Below are positions 45,108-57,941 of a stretch of 64,000 nt of DNA, piece after piece. Both the position numbers and the translations under genes were made by a program. The stretch comes from Podarcis raffonei (lineage: Eukaryota > Chordata > Lepidosauria > Squamata > Lacertidae). The DNA is taken from positions 33,532,001-33,596,000 of the forward strand of contig NC_070614.1 in NCBI RefSeq assembly GCF_027172205.1. The letters are read 5' to 3'. The notes under the pieces were generated by a model, which searched no databases, had not been told where the DNA came from, and was given only the letters and a program-made list of their open reading frames with translations. The stretch's first letter is position 1. Each line of letters starts with the position of its first letter.

Positions 45108-45828
45108 CCCTAACCTCTCCACACAAGTTGGAAATGCCCAGAGACAAGCAGCATGTATAACATGCAGGATGGTGTTTGGGTTCATTATTGTGTGTGTGTC
45201 TACTCTCTATACTGTACACACTTTGGTAGTTGCAAATGCCTGAGCACACACCTATCACATTATATCTGCCTTTTGCCTCGTGTATTAGTAGTTATTTCAG
45301 AACAAATTTACAATATAACCCACACACATCAAGATATGGACAGAATATGTCTATATGAGGGCTAATGTTGTGGAGTATATGAGTATGTCATCTCTGACTC
45401 CATCACGTTCCTTTACTCTTCTTTTTACTAGTGTACATGTCACTTTCCCCCCACTAACTTACAGTAAGCTTTAATTGACAGGTTTTATTTTGCTGGAAAT
45501 GGTATCATTCCTCGAACAACACTCTGGAGACATTGATTTAAACCATGTGATTAACTCAGATTATTATGATTCATCTTCAACCTTGTCAATCTCCTCATGG
45601 AATTAAAAACACTAAAGCTATTGTAGTTTGGGATCTTATATAAAACATACCATGTTTGCTGAAAACTGGGATGGGAAGGTTTTGAGAGGAAGAACTATCC
45701 CAAACGAACCTTTGCCAATTTCAATTTATGAAAAGAATGTGGATCTATTGAAGGAAGCATTTCTTAAAGGAGATGCTGGTAGGCAGAAAACTGAATTCTA
45801 GGTCAAGATTTGCCCAGTGGTGACAGCA
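45108..45828. other. Spacer between psi-g6 and g7
   Basis: Follows 27280-27977. It contains the conserved upstream block of g7 (45507-45583) and a TATA-like site at about 45638. No coding exon seen. Confidence 0.6.
45507..45583 (+). promoter_or_regulatory. Conserved upstream block of g7 (candidate V2R promoter element)
   Basis: 245-320 bp before the ATG: 'ttcctcgaacaacactct', then 'tgtgattaactcagatta' and 'ttatgattcatcttc'. Near-identical to the g4 block. Confidence 0.5.
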
Positions 45829-48800
45829 ATGTTTTTGTGGTTCCTCTTCCTCTTTCTGTGGTTACAACTACCTTCAGCTCAGGGAAAGAAAAAAACTGAT
45901 TGTGCTGTGACTGATCCTTTCCAGTTCCCATTTGAGTATAATCAGAAAGGTGACCAAATCATCGGAGAGATAACGTCTCAGCTTGGCTTTGTATTTGATG
46001 AGTTGTCTTTCAGTGAGCATCCTAAAACCAAGTTGGTTTATGAACTTCTGTAAGTATTTCCTCCCCTCCATTATATGGTCTATGACAAATAATATCTCAT
46101 AAAATGGCACGATCAGAAATAAGTGTGTATATTTCAAAACATATTTATGCAGTTGTTTCAATGTAATATTCTAATTTTTTAAAATCTTTTTATCCTTTGT
46201 CCAGTGAGTGTCTGCTGTCGCAGACATGCTTCATGCAGGAGGTTCCTAGGTTCCTCATGCAGTCGCACACAATGGAAAATGTTATGTGATTCCCTTTTGA
46301 GCCAAATTTTGGACACCAGGCCAGCCTTGCACCTCAGCAGCATTCATTGTCCCTTCTTTCGCTCATCTGTTTTATGTTCTCTCTCACAATCCTCATATAC
46401 ATAAACTTCCTAAGGGATTGGATAGCTGTCTTATGTACATATGCTGTAAACCTTTATTTAGGACTCTCCCGAAGAAATATCAGCATATACTGTCCTTGGT
46501 ATTTGCTGTGAAGGAGATCAATGAGAATGCAAAGATCCTCCCAAATGTCACCCTGGGCTTTCAAATCTATGACAGCTATATAAATGCAAGGATGACTCAC
46601 CAGAACACCTTGAAGCTTCTGTCCACCACAGAAAGGATTTTCCCCAACTTCAAATGTGACAAGAGGAAGAATCTGATGGCTATTATTGGAGGACTTGACT
46701 TTGACATTTCCCTTTACATGGCTATTCTCTTAGGCATCTACAAGATCCCACAGGTAGACTGAGAGTGTAGTTCATGAAGCTTTTATGACTAAAATGCTGA
46801 AAATCATTCTATATCCTCAGAATATTTTTCTTTTTTGTTCTCTCTGTCTGAGAGGGGCATAGAGAGACCAAAAGGTATAAAACTGACAGTGAAACATCAG
46901 ACTTTACTAATTTGTCAAAAAGCTATCCACACTTAACACTTCTCTGCATGATACGCATATAGGACAAGGCATTGTGCATTGCTTTATATTGAGATCAGCA
47001 CCATGTTTGAAAATGGCAATATTCTCTAAAGTGTTTTGTTCCTCTTAATGATCTGCAAAGTTGATGCAAGTGTATGCATAAATCTCCATGTGGATAATGC
47101 ATATTGTTATGTTGTTTAGGTGCCCAACTCAGTTTGATAGACTATGCATAAAGTCAAATCCAGTACAAATGCCCAAGAGTCTGATATGATTGAAAAAAAG
47201 CAATTCACATCAGGAATATTTTCTATCAGGGTGCAGGACAGAACCCAGGCAGTAAGGCATCACACTTATCAATTCTTCTTATTTACTCACCCTTCAACCT
47301 AAGCTCCCAGGGTGGATTGTAACATTAAAACACCATATTAAGAACAGTGTAAAACAAGTTACAATCACAGATAACAAGCACAGACTGATGCTATAAGCAA
47401 TCTCTCACACTCCCTTCATAGTCCAACTGCAACACAACATTGCAGTGCTGCAAATGGGTCTTACCCTCCAGTAGTTACTGTCACCAGTCTCCCACTTACT
47501 CCTACAGCCCAGATGGGAGGGGACCTGGGAGTCACTAAAAGAATTCCTTTTTGAGCTTCCCTTATGAGTTGCTCAGAGTGTTGAAGCAGCTCACACACTC
47601 GCTGAGTCTCTCCAAGACATCAGAAGAGTGTGTTGGTCACTTACCACTCCAGTCCTAAACAATTCCAGCAAATTGATTGTCAAGCACCTGGGCACATAGA
47701 GGTTCTTAAACCCTGAGACTGGCAATCACAGGCATCTCAGCAATCAAATTAAATCCAAGGGGAAACAAACTAGAGCACTGTGGCTCTAAAACTGGACTAA
47801 TCCTAACCTTCTCTACAAAAGTTTTCCTGGTCTACTCACCAGTAAGTAGCTTCATAGAAAGTGCATTCTGGTTACTTCCTTCACTGGTAGCTGGCTGGGC
47901 TGGCTCATTCATGACACTGGGTCATACAAAAATTTCTACTTGGCTGCAAAGCAACCAACAAACCAAACAGAGATAGGGAGGGAGGTCAGGTGCGACTGAC
48001 AGAAGAACCATTAGCTAGGGCAGCCCACCCCCACACCACACGCAAGCATGCATGTGATACTGGAGTATGGTACATGCTTCCTCTTTTGGCCTATACAGCC
48101 TACAAAAATGCCCCCCTGTCTGTTAGCAAAGGTGGACAAGGCAGCAGACCACGCCCTCTGGGGTAAGATTACCTTACCCCACCTATAGCAATTTGACTGC
48201 TCCAATCTGCAAAACTGGCACTGTTATAGGTTTCACACCTGTTTCACATTTTTAAGCACCAACTACACATTGGAACTCCCTTCCTACTGATATGAGGCAG
48301 GTACCTTCACTTCTCAATGCCTGCTAAAAATATTTTTCCTTAGACACACCTACCCAGATATTTAGAATGTTGGTGCTTGATGTCATCAGTTTTTAGTTTA
48401 TGGTGGTTTAATTTATTGATGTTAATTCATTTTGTAAATACTTTTATTGTTTTATCCTTCTTATCAACAACTTTGAATATTTGTTTTTACAATCAAGTGG
48501 TGTAAAACTTTTCTGAAATAAAATAAAATGTTTTTTTGACTATTAGGTGGTCTACTTTGAATAAAATATAAAAAGAAAAACCATTTGGAATTAATTCTGA
48601 ACTGCTGTCCCCCCCCCCTCAGATTGCCAGTTGTGTATTAGCTCCAGTGATGAGACTTGGACCCCAGTTTCCTTCTTTCTATCGGATGGTCCCCAATGAA
48701 GCATATCAATATAAAGGGATTGTCTACCTACTTCTGCATTTCCACTGGATCTGGGTAGGGATTGTTGCATCAGGTGATGACAATGGGGAAAATTTTGTGC

Positions 48801-51800
48801 AAACTTTGATGCCAATGCTTTCACAACATGGTATCTGTACAGCCTTCATTGAAAAAACACCCTCCATATCTCAAACCACAGAGAACTTGGGTTCATTAGG
48901 ACTATTCCGGGCCAAGTCATTTTCTATGACCATCTCAAATATCAAAGTATTGGTTGTATGTGCAGAACCACAGACCACGACGGCTTTAATATGGATGATA
49001 TATTTCTTTTCATTATTAGAAGGTGCCACTGAAACATCTATGGGTAAAGTGTGGATTATGACTGCCCACTGGGATTTCTCATTAGAAACTATGCACAGGG
49101 CTTCCGATATCCAAGTCTTTGATGGTGCCTTGTCTTTTGTAATATACTCCAAGGAAGTTCTGGGGTTTACACAATTTCTGCAGAACCTACATCCTGATTC
49201 CGACAAAGGAGATGGTTTTATCAGAATCTTCTGGCAACAGGCATTCAACTGCTTACTACCTGATTCTAATGAGCACAGGGAAGAGGCTGTTTCTTGTACT
49301 GGACAAGAGAGTCTCAAGAGCCTCCCTGGAACTTTGTTTGAAATGAGCATGACAGGCCAAAGTTACAGCATCTATAATGCAGCCCAGGCCATAGCATATA
49401 CCTTACACAGGTTAAATCTATTCAGGATAAAACATGGAGCAATGGTCAATGGAAGACTAGATCCTCAAAATTTGCAACCTTGGCAGGTGAGATTGGACTT
49501 TCAAAGCCACCTTCTTGCCATGACTTTTCTGATATTTGCACAGTGCTTCAATAGAACAAAATTTCATAGACAATCCATCTTTCCTAGAGTTATCCTCCTT
49601 TTGTTAGCATACACATACAAGTATTATCCTGTTACCATTCCTTGGTACACTGGCTTGTAAATAGCCCTCTGCACTGATTACAAGAGAAATTAGCAATTCA
49701 ACATCCAGACTGGCCAAAGAAGTATAATTTGTATAAAACAGAAGATCAGACACCACCCTTTCTGCAGTAAACTTTGATTTTACCAGTTCTGTAGAAAAAC
49801 AGAGGTGAGATACAGATGGAGGTGGGATATTAGACTGCTGCTGTTTGAGGAAAGCAGTGGGGTTTAAGAAATCTGACAGGCTGCTGTGGAAACCCAAGCA
49901 AGATTGGGTACCTTCTGATGTATGTGAAATGGTTTTGACAATTAAGACAATAATCACGGGAAAATAAAAATAAATAAAGAGCTAATGCCATGGCTGAAGC
50001 ATTTATTGCCAGCTTTTTCAGGGTGGACAGAAAGAATTGTGAGGAATTTCCAGGGATGGATTCAAATTGTCATACAGCTAAGATTAGTGTTATATACCAG
50101 GATCCTTGGAGAGACTCAGTGTAAATTAAGAGCATAATAATAATTCCTTTATGTATCAATTTTCTATACTGCCCCTCATCCAAGGATCACAGGGAGGTTT
50201 ATAATATAAAAACACAAAAATAAACAGCATAATAACAAATAAATAAAATATCCCTCTCACAATTTCAAAGGCCATAGGTTCCTGTGGGTTGGAACCAAGA
50301 GCCATCTACCCTAGTGTTCTGTTGAAATAGTCGGCAGATACCTATGGAAGTCGACAAACAGGACTTCAGCAGGACGTAACACTCTTCCATTTGCTGACCA
50401 AGATGCTGACACTCAACAGCAGCATTCTTGCAATATACAACCATTGTGAATAAAAGCCAATGGGAGCCCATAGATTTATCTAATCATGACTTAAAGCTGA
50501 CGATGTTTCTTTCTTTTCATGATTCTTTGACTATCACCACTGAGTAGGACTCAGAGGATTTTCTGCTAAGACAAAGTTGGATAGCCAAAATAGGAAAATA
50601 TGTTTTCCACTTTCATCTTTTTGCAAAACTTATGTTTAATTCTTTCAATTTAGCTTAACCTTTTCCTGAAAAGCATCTCGTTTAACAACAGTGTGGGTGA
50701 TACCGTTTCTTTTGATGAGAATGGTGAATTAGCATCTGGATACGATATTGTAAATTGGATGATTTCCCCAAATCACTCCTTTTTCAAGGTGAAAGTAGGA
50801 ATGATGGACCCATGGGCATCACCAGGCCAAGAATTTAGAGTGAACGAGAAGGCCATCACATGGCACAGTGCATTTAATCAGGTGAGATTACATACCTACA
50901 TATAAATGTCTACGCTCCACTAGTTCTGAGAAACTTGGGTGCTCATGTATAGAAGCCGCGACCCATAATCTCAGATGCTTGTCCTAGTGTATGAATGGAG
51001 GGTGTGGAGCAGAGATCTGTGTTATTACGCATGGGACCAGAAACAGCCCCTTAAATTTCAAAATAAACCCACCATTCAACAGTCTGTCCATTCCTATTTC
51101 CCCAGTGGAAGAAGACCAGTTTTGAACTTGTTGCTAAAGACATCTTAAACATTTAGATTACCATCAAGGGAATGATTCATTTGACTCCTAGTTTTGATTT
51201 CATACTGATCCCCCCTTCTTCATTTAACAACATTGGGAAATGTTTTCAAACCGGGAATCTATGCATAGCCCTCTTGAGATCTATGGGACATCCTTGGCTG
51301 TTTACTTCACAAAACAATTTAGTAAAAATAATTTACAGGACAAATGAGACAAAATAATTCTCTTTTTATGAATAGGCGCTGCCCCTTGCCAGGTGTAATG
51401 ACCACTGCTATCCTGGCTACAGCAGAAAAAAGAAAGAGGGAAAGCCATTTTGTTGCTATGATTGTGCTCCATGTCCAGAAGGGATGATTTCAGACAAAAA
51501 TGGTAGGAGATGTATTGCCACCATTTTCCACAGCAACAGCTCAGTTCACCAACACATATTGCACAACTCCAAAAATTAGTTTAATTTATTTGCTTGTTTA
51601 TTTCAGACATGATTACTTGCTTCAAGTGCCCAGAAGATCGCTTTCCAAACAAGGAACAAGATCAATGCATCCCTAGGCTCCTGAATTTCCTCTCTTTTTC
51701 AGAGCCTTTCGGTATCACTTTATCTCTCTTGGCTCTGTCTTTTTCTTTGATCACTGCTTTTGTGCTCAGAGTCTTCACTAAGTATCAAGACACTCCCATT

Positions 51801-52508
51801 GTCAAGGCCAACAATCGGGACCTCACCTATGCTCTGCTCATCTGCCTATTGTTCTGCTTCCTCTGCTGCTTCCTATTCCTTGGCTGGCCTCACACAGTGA
51901 CCTGCTATTTAAGACAAACAGTTTTTGGAGTCATCTTCACCGTGGCTCTTTCAAGCATATTGGCAAAAACTATCACTGTGGTTTTAGCATTTGCAGTCAC
52001 CAAACCAGGAACCAAGATGTTGAAATGGGTTGGGAAACAAATTTCCCACTTCATTCTCTTTGGTTGCTCCTTTGTTCAAGTCTGTATTTGTACTGTATGG
52101 CTAAGTACTGCTCCTCCCTTCCCAAATTTTGATATGCACTGCCTGGCAGAAGAAATAATAGCAGAATGCAATGAAGGTTCAGTTTTTATGTTCTACTGTG
52201 TTTTGGGGTACTTGGGATTTCTGGCCATGGTCAGCTTCACTGTGGCATTTCTGGCCAGGAAGTTGCCAGACAGCTTCAATGAGGCCAAGTTCATCACTTT
52301 CAGCATGTTGGTGTTTTGTAGCGTTTGGTTGTCCTTTGTGCCCTCTTACCTGAGCACAAAGGGGAAATACATGGTGGCTGTGGAGATCTTCTGTATCTTG
52401 GCCTCCAGTGCTGGGTTGCTGGGTTGCATATTTGCCCCTAAATGCTACATAATTATTCTGAGGCCTAATCTGAACACAAAGGACCAGTTAACTTGGAGAA
52501 AATATTAA
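45829..52508 (+). CDS. Vomeronasal type-2 receptor g7 (class I), intact
   Basis: Six exons: 45829-46049, 46462-46753, 48623-49486, 50654-50881, 51376-51502, 51607-52508. They join in phase to 877 residues with the domain order of g4. Signal peptide starts '[19 protein letters not shown]'. Exons 3-6 sit in the block that duplicates the window start and encode the same protein as g1. Exons 1-2 resemble those of g4 but with several replacements ('QGKKKTDC' for 'EGKQETVC'). The 5' and 3' parts may therefore have different recent histories, which cannot be tested without the 5' end of g1. A tRNA-Ile-like SINE remnant lies after the stop at 52637-52694. Confidence 0.95.
46754..48622. other. Intron 2 of g7
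   Basis: Related to g4 intron 2 but without its SINE and two MITEs. About 47150-47675 differs: it includes an unclassified repeat ('aagctcccagggtggattgt' near 47300) and a 32-bp perfect inverted match (47402-47433) to 29934-29965. From about 47675 it is again collinear with 30433 onward, ignoring the mariner-type insert. Confidence 0.6.
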
Positions 52509-53738
52509 GAATCTAATCATTTTTAAATTCTATATGATCTTAAAATGGTGGTATTTATTAAAGAAAATAATTATACTAAAATATATAACTTACTCCTTTG
52601 TTTTTCCAAATATTGTTTACCTCTCACTTAGCCAAGGCCTTGATAGCTCAGTTGGTTAGAATGTGGTGCTGATAACTCCTTGATTCTATGATTCAGTGCT
52701 TTCCTTATTTTCCTGTTTATTTGAGCTTCTGAAATTGTATTTGTCGTGCAAGATTCATCTATAAGGAGAGTAGAGGTTCCCCCATTGATTAGTCATTTAT
52801 GTGACTTCCACTGAGGCAAAACATCATTTATCCACTCTACTAGCTATGATAGCTGAATTTTGTAGAAATGTGATGGCCTTGTATTGTATTTGCAAACCAT
52901 GAGGGTAAGAATATGGGACTGCCACATGCCCGAAAATTATTTTGGAAGGGCCTACTTCTGCCATGGTTATAGTGAATAAAAGTGAACCTGTCAGAAAGTA
53001 AATGTACTGTGACACAGGCTTTTCATGTCTTCTGCTGATAACATAACTGGTTTCTGACTGTTCTTTTTGGAGAAGCTCTTCTCTAGCTGCCCTCCCACCT
53101 CCCATTTCCCACATTTTCTGCTGAGCCAGAAACCAGCAGAAGCATGCTAGGTTTGATAATGAAGTACAGGGGATGTGGACAATGAGTATAAAAATCTCAA
53201 TTCCCCACAGAGGGACTGAATATGTCATCTTAGAAACATACAATAGAACTAAAGTGTCGTTTAAGCCTGTGCCAATAAAGTAACCCTAATACTACAACAT
53301 TCCAGATCAGTGGCCATCCAACCTCTGCTTTAAAATAATAATTATAATGAAAATTATCCTACTAACTTCCAGAGAGATCTGCAAAGCATAATATCTTTTG
53401 CCCCAGTGGATTTCTTCCACAGGGCAATACTCTAGAGAGATAATGCTGAACCGTGTAATCATCACATATTACTGTGATTCATCTTCTACCTTGTAAAACT
53501 CCTCATGAATTTGTCCGGGGTTAGAAAGACAATGACAAACACAGGGTAAAGACTAAATCAATATATATACCTATATGTAATCAGAGCTGAGAGGAGGTAT
53601 TTCACACAGCAATGTTTACCCCAGATTGAACTATAGTGGTTTTCCCTCATTAAAAAAATCTGAAGCCACTGAGGGTGAAACTGGATTTTAAACAGAGAAA
53701 GGAGAATTCTAGGCCAGTATTTGTCCTTCGGGGAAGCA
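52509..53738. other. Intergenic spacer between g7 and g8
   Basis: Near-identical to 4113-5342. Contents as there: SINE remnant and the upstream block of g8. Confidence 0.6.
53418..53491 (+). promoter_or_regulatory. Conserved upstream block of g8 (candidate V2R promoter element)
   Basis: Same sequence as the g2 block, about 250-320 bp before the ATG at 53739. Confidence 0.5.
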
Positions 53739-56700
53739 ATGTTCTTGAGACAGCTCTTCCTCTTTATGTTGTTGCAAATGCCTTCAGCTGAAGGAAAGAA
53801 AAACATTGCTGCATGTGCCATAATTGATCCTTTCCAGGCTCCATATGAGTATCTTCAGGGGGGAGACCTAATCATTGGAGGGATGTCGTCTCAGCTTATA
53901 TTTTTAACTGATGAATTACATTTTAGTGAAAAACCCATTATAAAATTTGTAGATCAACTTATGTAAGTATACCCCCTGGTACATATACTTGGTTAGAGAA
54001 TATTTATTTGAAAGCGTCATGCAAGTTCTGTTTTGTTCAAAAAGTTTACATGTGGTTTTTAAAAATATATTTGTTAGCAATGCATAAATAACGTCTATAA
54101 CGCAGTACATTTTGCATAATGTTTTGTGGACAAAACATATTTTCCTCCTTTTGATCTTCCTCCAGTGTCCTGCTGTTGTTGCAAGAATGGAGGGAGGGAC
54201 ATTGCCATTTCTCCCAAAGAGCAGGCACATTCTTTTCTCAGAATTTCTCAACAACCTAGAACCCACCCATTAGGCAGGATTCATATTTCAAGTACCAACA
54301 GAGAATGCAAATGTAGAAACCCCATCCCCAAAAAGGGAGTCTGTTTTCTTTTTAGTAGCTCAGGTATTGATCTGAATCTTGAAAAGTACAGAAAGCTGAA
54401 AAGAAATGGGAAAGACTGTTGCTTTTCCAAGTACCTAATTCAGTTCGATGCACTTTCAGGGCATGTTGTAACTATTCTCACCAACCCCTAATGCAAATAA
54501 ATGTTTACATGGAAGGCCAGAGTCTTTTTGCACATCATGGGAGGACTTCAAGAGCAGTCCTGTATTGGTGACCCATGTAAAATAGGGCGTAACTATGTGC
54601 TCCTCCCCACTGCTGTCCCATTCCTGCACAAGGTCCCTCAATGTTGTGGCTACTCCTCCAGCTGGCAAAAATGATGCACCACCAGCACCTCTTCTTCAAC
54701 ACATACATATATAGAATTATATTATGATGATAAACAATTCCTTTAGTTTGTCCCCCTTGTTTTCTGTGAGTTTAAAAATGTGTAATATCCAATCATAAAA
54801 TATATTTTCAGCTATACTGATATCTTTCTCACAGAAATATGTATGAAGATGGATTGCAAATCTGTTGTACAAATGATATCAATTTTACTTTAGAACAATA
54901 TCCAAGAAATACCAGAATGTCCTCTCCTTGGTATTTGCTGTGAAGGTGATAAATGAGAACCCTCAGATCCTACCAAACATCAGCCTGGGATTTCACATCT
55001 ATGACAGCTATGAAAATGCAAGGATAACTCACCAAAACACCCTGAATCTTCTCTCTGCCACAGAAAACATTATTTCTAACTTCAGATGTGACAGTCAGAA
55101 GAATCTGATAGCTGTTATTGGAGGATTAAAGCCTGACACCTCTGTTCACATGGCTACTATCTTAGGCATCTATAAGATGCCACAGGTACAGTGAATTCAT
55201 GGACCATAAAGCTTTTGCAGCTCTGATTCCATATTAGCCTCCTTCCATATAATCATGCTTTTATTTCTCTTTAATTATTCTCATTTGCTATCTCCATTTT
55301 GTTTTCATTATGCTGTCTAGCTGATTTCTTTCAGGTGAGTTGCATACTAGCCCGGTAAAAAAATCCACTACAGCCTGATGTGATTTTCTTGCTAAGCATT
55401 CCTGCAATCAAATAATTTAAGTCTACGGGGATTAGCCTTCTGCAGTTGGGGCAGATAGACCAGAAGATTTGTCATGGGTATGGTCTGGCCCAGTCCTGTT
55501 CAGTGAGTTTCAGCCTAATAGTTTAAAGATGTTGGCAAGGTGCTTAGACTGGTGTAGCAAAGCATCTGTTCTCTTGTCTATGTTCTTTTATTAAATCTGG
55601 CAGGGAGAGAAAATGAATGGGACAGGTAGGTGCTTAATGTTTTGTTGGGAGAGGAAGTAGTCCAGGGAACAGCAGGAAGACAACTGAAAACAGAAAAGGT
55701 CCCTTGTTGTTGACCTAACAACAAGCCAGTTTCAATTGTACCCTTCCTTGGGAATTTTCTTGAGTGAGTGTTTGCAGACCAGATCCAGACACATATAGAT
55801 AAATCCTACGTACATTTTAAAAACTCTGACACCAAGAAAACATGGGCGATTTTTTTTACCCACTAGGTTTTACTCAAACATGAAGGAGACATTATAAACA
55901 AAATTACTTGAAATCATTTGGTAACCTACTAAGAAATTGACAATGCAATTCACTAAGCCTAATCCAAAAGCCAACAAACATGTTCTCATCAATGAACACA
56001 GAACTTCATGCTATTGGAGCTCATGTTCTTCCAATACACTTAAGAATTTATTATCTCTAGGAAATGGGTTCAATGAAATAAATAATTATAGTAATGTATA
56101 ATTTCTGCTCATCATGGTTCAATTTTCACCTGCCCTTTTCCAGATTTCCAGCTGTGTATTAGCTCCAGCAATGAACATTCAGTTACAGTTTCCTTCCTTC
56201 TACCGGATGGTTCCCAATGAAGTACATCAGTATAAAGGAATTGTGCATCTCCTTCAGTATTTCCAGTGGATATGGGTGGGGATTGTTGCCTCAGATAATG
56301 ACAACGGAGAGAAGTTCATGCAGACCTTAATACCAATGCTCTCCAAGCATGGAATCTGTACAGCCTTCAAGGAAAAAACACCATCCATATCTAATGCACT
56401 AGAGAATTTCAGTTCATTAGAACTCATCCGGGCCAAGTCCTCTGTGATAGTAACACATGTAAAAGTACTAGTGGCATGTGCAGATACTCAGACTATGACA
56501 TTTTTGCTATTGATGATATATTACTTTTCATTATTAGAAGATATCGCACAAATGTCTATGGGCAAAGTGTGGATTTTGACAGCTGAATGGGATTTCTCAT
56601 TTGAAACAAGGCTTAGAGGTATGGATATCCAACTGTTTAATGGTGCCTTGTCTTTTGCAATTCACTCAAATGAAGTACTGGGCTTTACAAAATTCCTGCA

Positions 56701-57906
56701 GAACCTACATCCTAACTCTGCCAAAGGAGATGGTTTTATCAGGAACTTCTGGCAACAGGCTTTCAACTGCTTATTTTCTGATTCAAATGAGCCAATGGAC
56801 AATACTGATACCTGCACTGGACAAGAGAAACTGGAGAGCCTCCCTGGTGCTCTTTTTGAAATGAGCATGACAAGTCACAGTTACAGCATCTATAATGCAG
56901 TCCAGACCATAGCACACAGTTTACATAGTATATACTCATTCAGGCCAAAACACGGAGTAGAAAGAAAGAGACTTAATCATCGAAATCTGCAGCCCTGGCA
57001 GGTAAGATTCCACATTTCTCCACAAATTTGCTTTCATGTCTAATCTTAAATGAGATTCAAGTCAGTTCACTGAGTATACCACTAGAAGAAAATTTGCATA
57101 TGCTATTCACTTTACCTTCAATACTTCTACATAAGATGTACTCATCAGGACATACCACAAGCAAAGACACATAGTCTTAACCTGGATGTTCAAAATCTGC
57201 AGCCTTGGCAGGTAAGAGTTCACATCCATGACACCCCTCTTTGTGTGGCTTTTCTAATAGGAGATAACATACAATCCATTGAATACATCAGCAGAGAAAG
57301 AATTTGGCCTCTTATTAACATAACCATCCTTTTGTGCAGCTTTTGTGGGTTCGAGCCCCATGTTGGGGAAAAGATTCCTGCATTGCAGGAATAAAATAGA
57401 GAATCCATGTGTCCCATTACAACCCTACAAGTCTATGACTCTATGATTCTAAACACCAGAAGGAACTTTCTCACTGTAAGAGGTGTTTGACAGTGGAACA
57501 GGCTTCCTCAGAAGGTGATGGACTCTCCTTCCTGGGTGGAATTAAAGCAGAGGTTGGATGGCCATCTTTCATTGATGAGATTCCTGCATGACAGTGTTGG
57601 ACTAGATAACCCTCAGGATCCATTCCAACTCTACAATTCTATGATTTGTTGGTGGGCAGACACTCTTTGATTTATAAACAAAATGATCAAGAAACATCTA
57701 GAAAAAATGGTTATGAATAGGGAGCTATGCAAGGGAAAGCCTTCAAAGGTCCTTATTCCATCCTACATGGTGTGGCCTCAAACAATCTACTTTACCTAAA
57801 CCTAAAACTGCATATAATGGAAAACACAAGGCTTTCTGTTCAGTTATCATTCCTTTAAAAGAAGGAAGGAAGGAAGGAAGGAAGGAAGGAAGGAAGGAAG
57901 GAAGGA

Positions 57907-57941
<35 letters not shown>

